Below are positions 61,737 to 64,000 of a stretch of 64,000 bases of DNA, piece after piece. The stretch is taken from positions 1,054,001 to 1,118,000 of the forward strand of contig NZ_NIDE01000014.1 of NCBI RefSeq assembly GCF_002197845.1, written 5' to 3'. The translations under genes were made by a program, and so were the position numbers. Numbering within the stretch: the stretch's first letter is position 1; each line of letters begins with the position of its first letter. The notes under the pieces were generated by a model, which saw only the letters and a program-made list of their open reading frames with translations, was not told the origin of the DNA and made no database searches. Source of the stretch: Fimbriiglobus ruber (GTDB lineage Bacteria > Planctomycetota > Planctomycetia > Gemmatales > Gemmataceae).

Positions 61737-63296
61737 CTACGGCCCGGACTTTCTGGGTGGCATCATACCCGGGTCCGTTACGTTGACTTTATCGCACGCG
61801 TGAAGCCACACCAGTTGCCGGCTCACTTCCTTGGCAAAGTCGCTGTCAGTGATTTGATCGGGCGCTATGCCGCGCATCTCGCGATCGTTAAGCATACCGC
61901 GGAGGCTTACGATGGCCCCGGGGGCTTGAATGAGCAACGTATCATGACGCGCCCGCGCCGCGAGACCCGCCAGGGATCGGACCGGCTGATCCGCCGCGAG
62001 AAAAACGTCAATGTTGGCCCGGATCAGTTCTGCGCCTGGAGAGCCCCGGTGAAAAGCCTGAAGGGGCACGCGAATTTTGCCGGGACTGACTTCCAGCGAG
62101 GGGGTTACCGAAGGTTCCGAATCAGGATACGGTTTGCGTTTGCCCTGCTCTTCCGTGAATGAGCGCCGCCGCACGGCGAGCCACCATAGATAATGCACGC
62201 CGTCGGCTTCGGCGCTGGCCAGCGCGGCCCGGCTGCCGTCCTGATCGACACGGGCAGTGTCCCCCTGATCGGCCACGTCGAGTATCGTCACTTGCAGGTT
62301 CAAACGGCGCCGTTTGGGGGGATGCTTCTTCAGGTATTCGGCCGTCCCCCGCACGGAGGAAACGACATAAAACATATCGTCCGGGCCCCGCTGCAAGTCG
62401 TGAACGGCAAACAGTAGTCCGTCTGCTTCCCCTCGTGCCAGGGCCTTGTCCAACGGAAACCGCTCTTCGAGAGCCCGGTCGGTATTGATGACGCGCCCGC
62501 CGGTCGGGAGGGCGACCGCAAGTTTCTCCGCCGGGATCGGCACGTCGTAGGCGACGGAAACCTCGCGGCCGGCCGGCCAGCGGCCGTCCACCTGCCGCTG
62601 TTCTTCGAGGTACACAATTCGTTCGTCCGCATCGATCAGGACGACGAGCCGTGGCGGGTGCGGGTCGGGGACCAACTCCGAGCCGTTGTCTTTGACCACC
62701 TGTGGAGCCGGTGGGATGACGACGAACCCGCGGCAAGAACGGCCGTCGATTTCGCGGTCGTGTTCGGGAGCGCGGCGGCGAACACTGCCCGCTGGCGCGT
62801 CGCCGAATTGTAACGAACCAATGATCATGCTCACCCCGTCGCGGCTGGCCCGGCGGGCAATCACCAGTTCACTCTCCTTCGTTCCCGGATGCCACGCCCA
62901 CTGCTGCCGGCCGTCGTCCAGGATTACCTCATCGCGCGACTCGGCGCGGAAGCCCCGGCCGCGCTCGTACCAGATCTCGCCCCTTTGACGGCCGCCCCTG
63001 TCGTCGAGCTTGGAAGTCACGATGTGCGCGGTGCGCGACTTCTCCAGCGACTGCTTCATCTGGGCCTGGAGCGTCGTCGGGGCTCCCAGACCGAACAGCC
63101 ACGCCGTGCCGGCGGCCGCGGCCAGCACCGCGGCCGTTGCGAGCAGGGAGACGGCCCGGCGACGCAGCCACGAGGCCCGCCGCGGCGGGGGAACTAACCC
63201 GGATTCGATCCGCGCCATAACGGCGTCGGCAACGGAAGGGACGGGCCAATCCGTACCGAGTTGGCGGAGTTGCTCTTCAAGTTCTTGCGGAGTCAC
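61737..63296 (-). CDS. Membrane protein coupled to an ECF sigma factor (putative anti-sigma)
   Basis: A 519-residue protein. A short cytoplasmic start (MTPQELEEQLRQLGTDWPVP) is followed by one membrane helix (LLATAAVLAAAAGTAWLFGL, about residues 50-70). A large exported part follows, beginning LQAQMKQSLEKSRTAHIVTS and containing VPIPAEKLAVALPTGGRVIN. There is no zinc-finger anti-sigma motif. The ATG overlaps the sigma factor stop (ATGA), so the two are coupled and an anti-sigma or signal-sensing role is likely. Confidence 0.75.
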   Translation of the reverse strand: MTPQELEEQLRQLGTDWPVPSVADAVMARIESGLVPPPRRASWLRRRAVSLLATAAVLAAAAGTAWLFGLGAPTTLQAQMKQSLEKSRTAHIVTSKLDDRGGRQRGEIWYERGRGFRAESRDEVILDDGRQQWAWHPGTKESELVIARRASRDGVSMIIGSLQFGDAPAGSVRRRAPEHDREIDGRSCRGFVVIPPAPQVVKDNGSELVPDPHPPRLVVLIDADERIVYLEEQRQVDGRWPAGREVSVAYDVPIPAEKLAVALPTGGRVINTDRALEERFPLDKALARGEADGLLFAVHDLQRGPDDMFYVVSSVRGTAEYLKKHPPKRRRLNLQVTILDVADQGDTARVDQDGSRAALASAEADGVHYLWWLAVRRRSFTEEQGKRKPYPDSEPSVTPSLEVSPGKIRVPLQAFHRGSPGAELIRANIDVFLAADQPVRSLAGLAARARHDTLLIQAPGAIVSLRGMLNDREMRGIAPDQITDSDFAKEVSRQLVWLHACDKVNVTDPGMMPPRKSGP

Positions 63297-63847
63297 GGGT
63301 TTACCTCTCGAAACATCGACCGGAGTCGTTCGATCGCCCGGGATAACTGCTTGGTCACGGTCCCGACCGGCCGCCCCGTGAGCCGGGCTACCTCGGCAAC
63401 CGGATAGTCTTCCAAGAAGCGCAGCGTGACAACGAGGCGCTCGTGCTCGGGTAGGCGTCCAATTGCCAGCAGCAATTCGTCGGATTCCGTGGCCAAAAGG
63501 GCGTCGGCTCTGCCCACTGCGAGATCACTTGTTGAACCCAGCGAATGGACTTTGCCACGCCGCCGAGCCAACCGCAGGGCTTCGCACCGGGTGATGCGCA
63601 GGAGCCAAAGGCCGAAGTGATCCGGCGTGCGCAACTGCCCGAGTCGGCGATAGGCTTCAACGAAGGCGTTCTGCGTCGCGTCTTGGGTGGCGTGATAATC
63701 GCGAAGGATCTTCCATGCCGTTGCCCAGACGGCACGCTCGTACCGGCCCAGCAACTCGGCAAACGCGGGTTGTTCGCCGCCAAGGATCGCAGCAATCAAC
63801 TCGTCGTTCGTCCGCATCTCGACGGCCCTTCGCCCGCTCACGTCCAT
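63293..63847 (-). CDS. ECF sigma factor
   Basis: A 184-residue sigma factor (174 if the Met at 63817, MRTNDELIAAILGGEQPAFA, is used). Region 2 is YHATQDATQNAFVEAYRRLG, then FGLWLLRITRCEALRLARRR. Region 4 is LPEHERLVVTLRFLEDYPVA, then RLTGRPVGTVTKQLSRAIER. It is the first gene of a coupled pair with the membrane protein at 61737. The 150 bases to the right end of the window show no further gene. Confidence 0.9.
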   Translation of the reverse strand: MDVSGRRAVEMRTNDELIAAILGGEQPAFAELLGRYERAVWATAWKILRDYHATQDATQNAFVEAYRRLGQLRTPDHFGLWLLRITRCEALRLARRRGKVHSLGSTSDLAVGRADALLATESDELLLAIGRLPEHERLVVTLRFLEDYPVAEVARLTGRPVGTVTKQLSRAIERLRSMFREVNP

Positions 63848-64000
63848 CCACTACCTTCTAAAGAGGCGATCGCGGAGACTTTTGCGACATCGAAATCAAC
63901 GACTTGATAAGACGCCTTGTGAACGGATCGTCTTCGGGGCATTTCAGCGACAAGAGTCGAGTCGTCAAGCCGGTAGTTCAAACCGACGGTATTAAAGATT

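Overview
This 64 kb window is GC-rich chromosomal DNA from a planctomycete, most probably a Gemmataceae-type organism. That placement is an inference from gene content: four DUF1559 pseudopilin-like proteins with the [14 protein letters not shown] head, ECF sigma factor with Ser/Thr kinase and ECF with anti-sigma pairs, a sulfatase, a DUF1501 remnant, ExbB/ExbD genes and many intergenic hairpin repeats. No rRNA, tRNA, CRISPR array or phage module is seen.

Layout. 1-8.6 kb: a 2-hydroxyacid dehydrogenase start (runs off the left edge) behind a pyruvate/indolepyruvate decarboxylase; an ECF sigma with a TPR-bearing membrane kinase; an IS630 remnant; a short pseudopilin; a ferredoxin-metallo-beta-lactamase fusion. 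8.7-17.7 kb: a TlpA-like thioredoxin, small unknowns, a sulfatase, two paralogous secreted Gly/Tyr-rich proteins each with a strong terminator, a SelW/Rdx-like gene read through an in-frame TGA (candidate selenoprotein), an ECF/anti-sigma pair and two tiny lipoproteins. 18.2-29.0 kb: an accessory block of flavin monooxygenases, AraC and TetR regulators and a nucleotide-sugar-epimerase-like SDR. One IS splits a monooxygenase here, and an IS701-type element has overwritten the end of a TetR gene. 29-45.8 kb: NHL and Kelch beta-propeller proteins, DUF434, aldo/keto reductase, a GntR-M20-(DUF1501)-RraA operon, an enolase-superfamily gene, hemC (frameshifted), a CoA-transferase, an OYE-type flavoprotein and two pseudopilin+lipoprotein pairs. 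45.8-53 kb: an ExbB-ExbD-ExbD cluster split by a 331-bp element with 43-bp inverted ends, DUF2461, and an ABC ATPase with its FtsX-type permease. 53-64 kb: an ankyrin protein, an rve-type IS, a frameshifted Uma2 gene, a third pseudopilin+lipoprotein pair, an ArsR-SRPBCC-DUF899-membrane protein operon and an ECF/anti-sigma-like pair.

How it works together. The window is mostly housekeeping and surface biology with many one-component regulators. Three pseudopilin+lipoprotein pairs share one layout. The regulator-enzyme pairs (TetR/monooxygenase, TetR/SDR, GntR/M20-RraA) have visible palindromic operators. At least four coding regions carry single-base shifts (hemC, Uma2, one monooxygenase, the IS701 transposase), mostly next to short homopolymers. 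Some of these pseudogenes may therefore be sequence errors. The TGA in the SelW-like gene is a substitution-type signal and is not explained that way.
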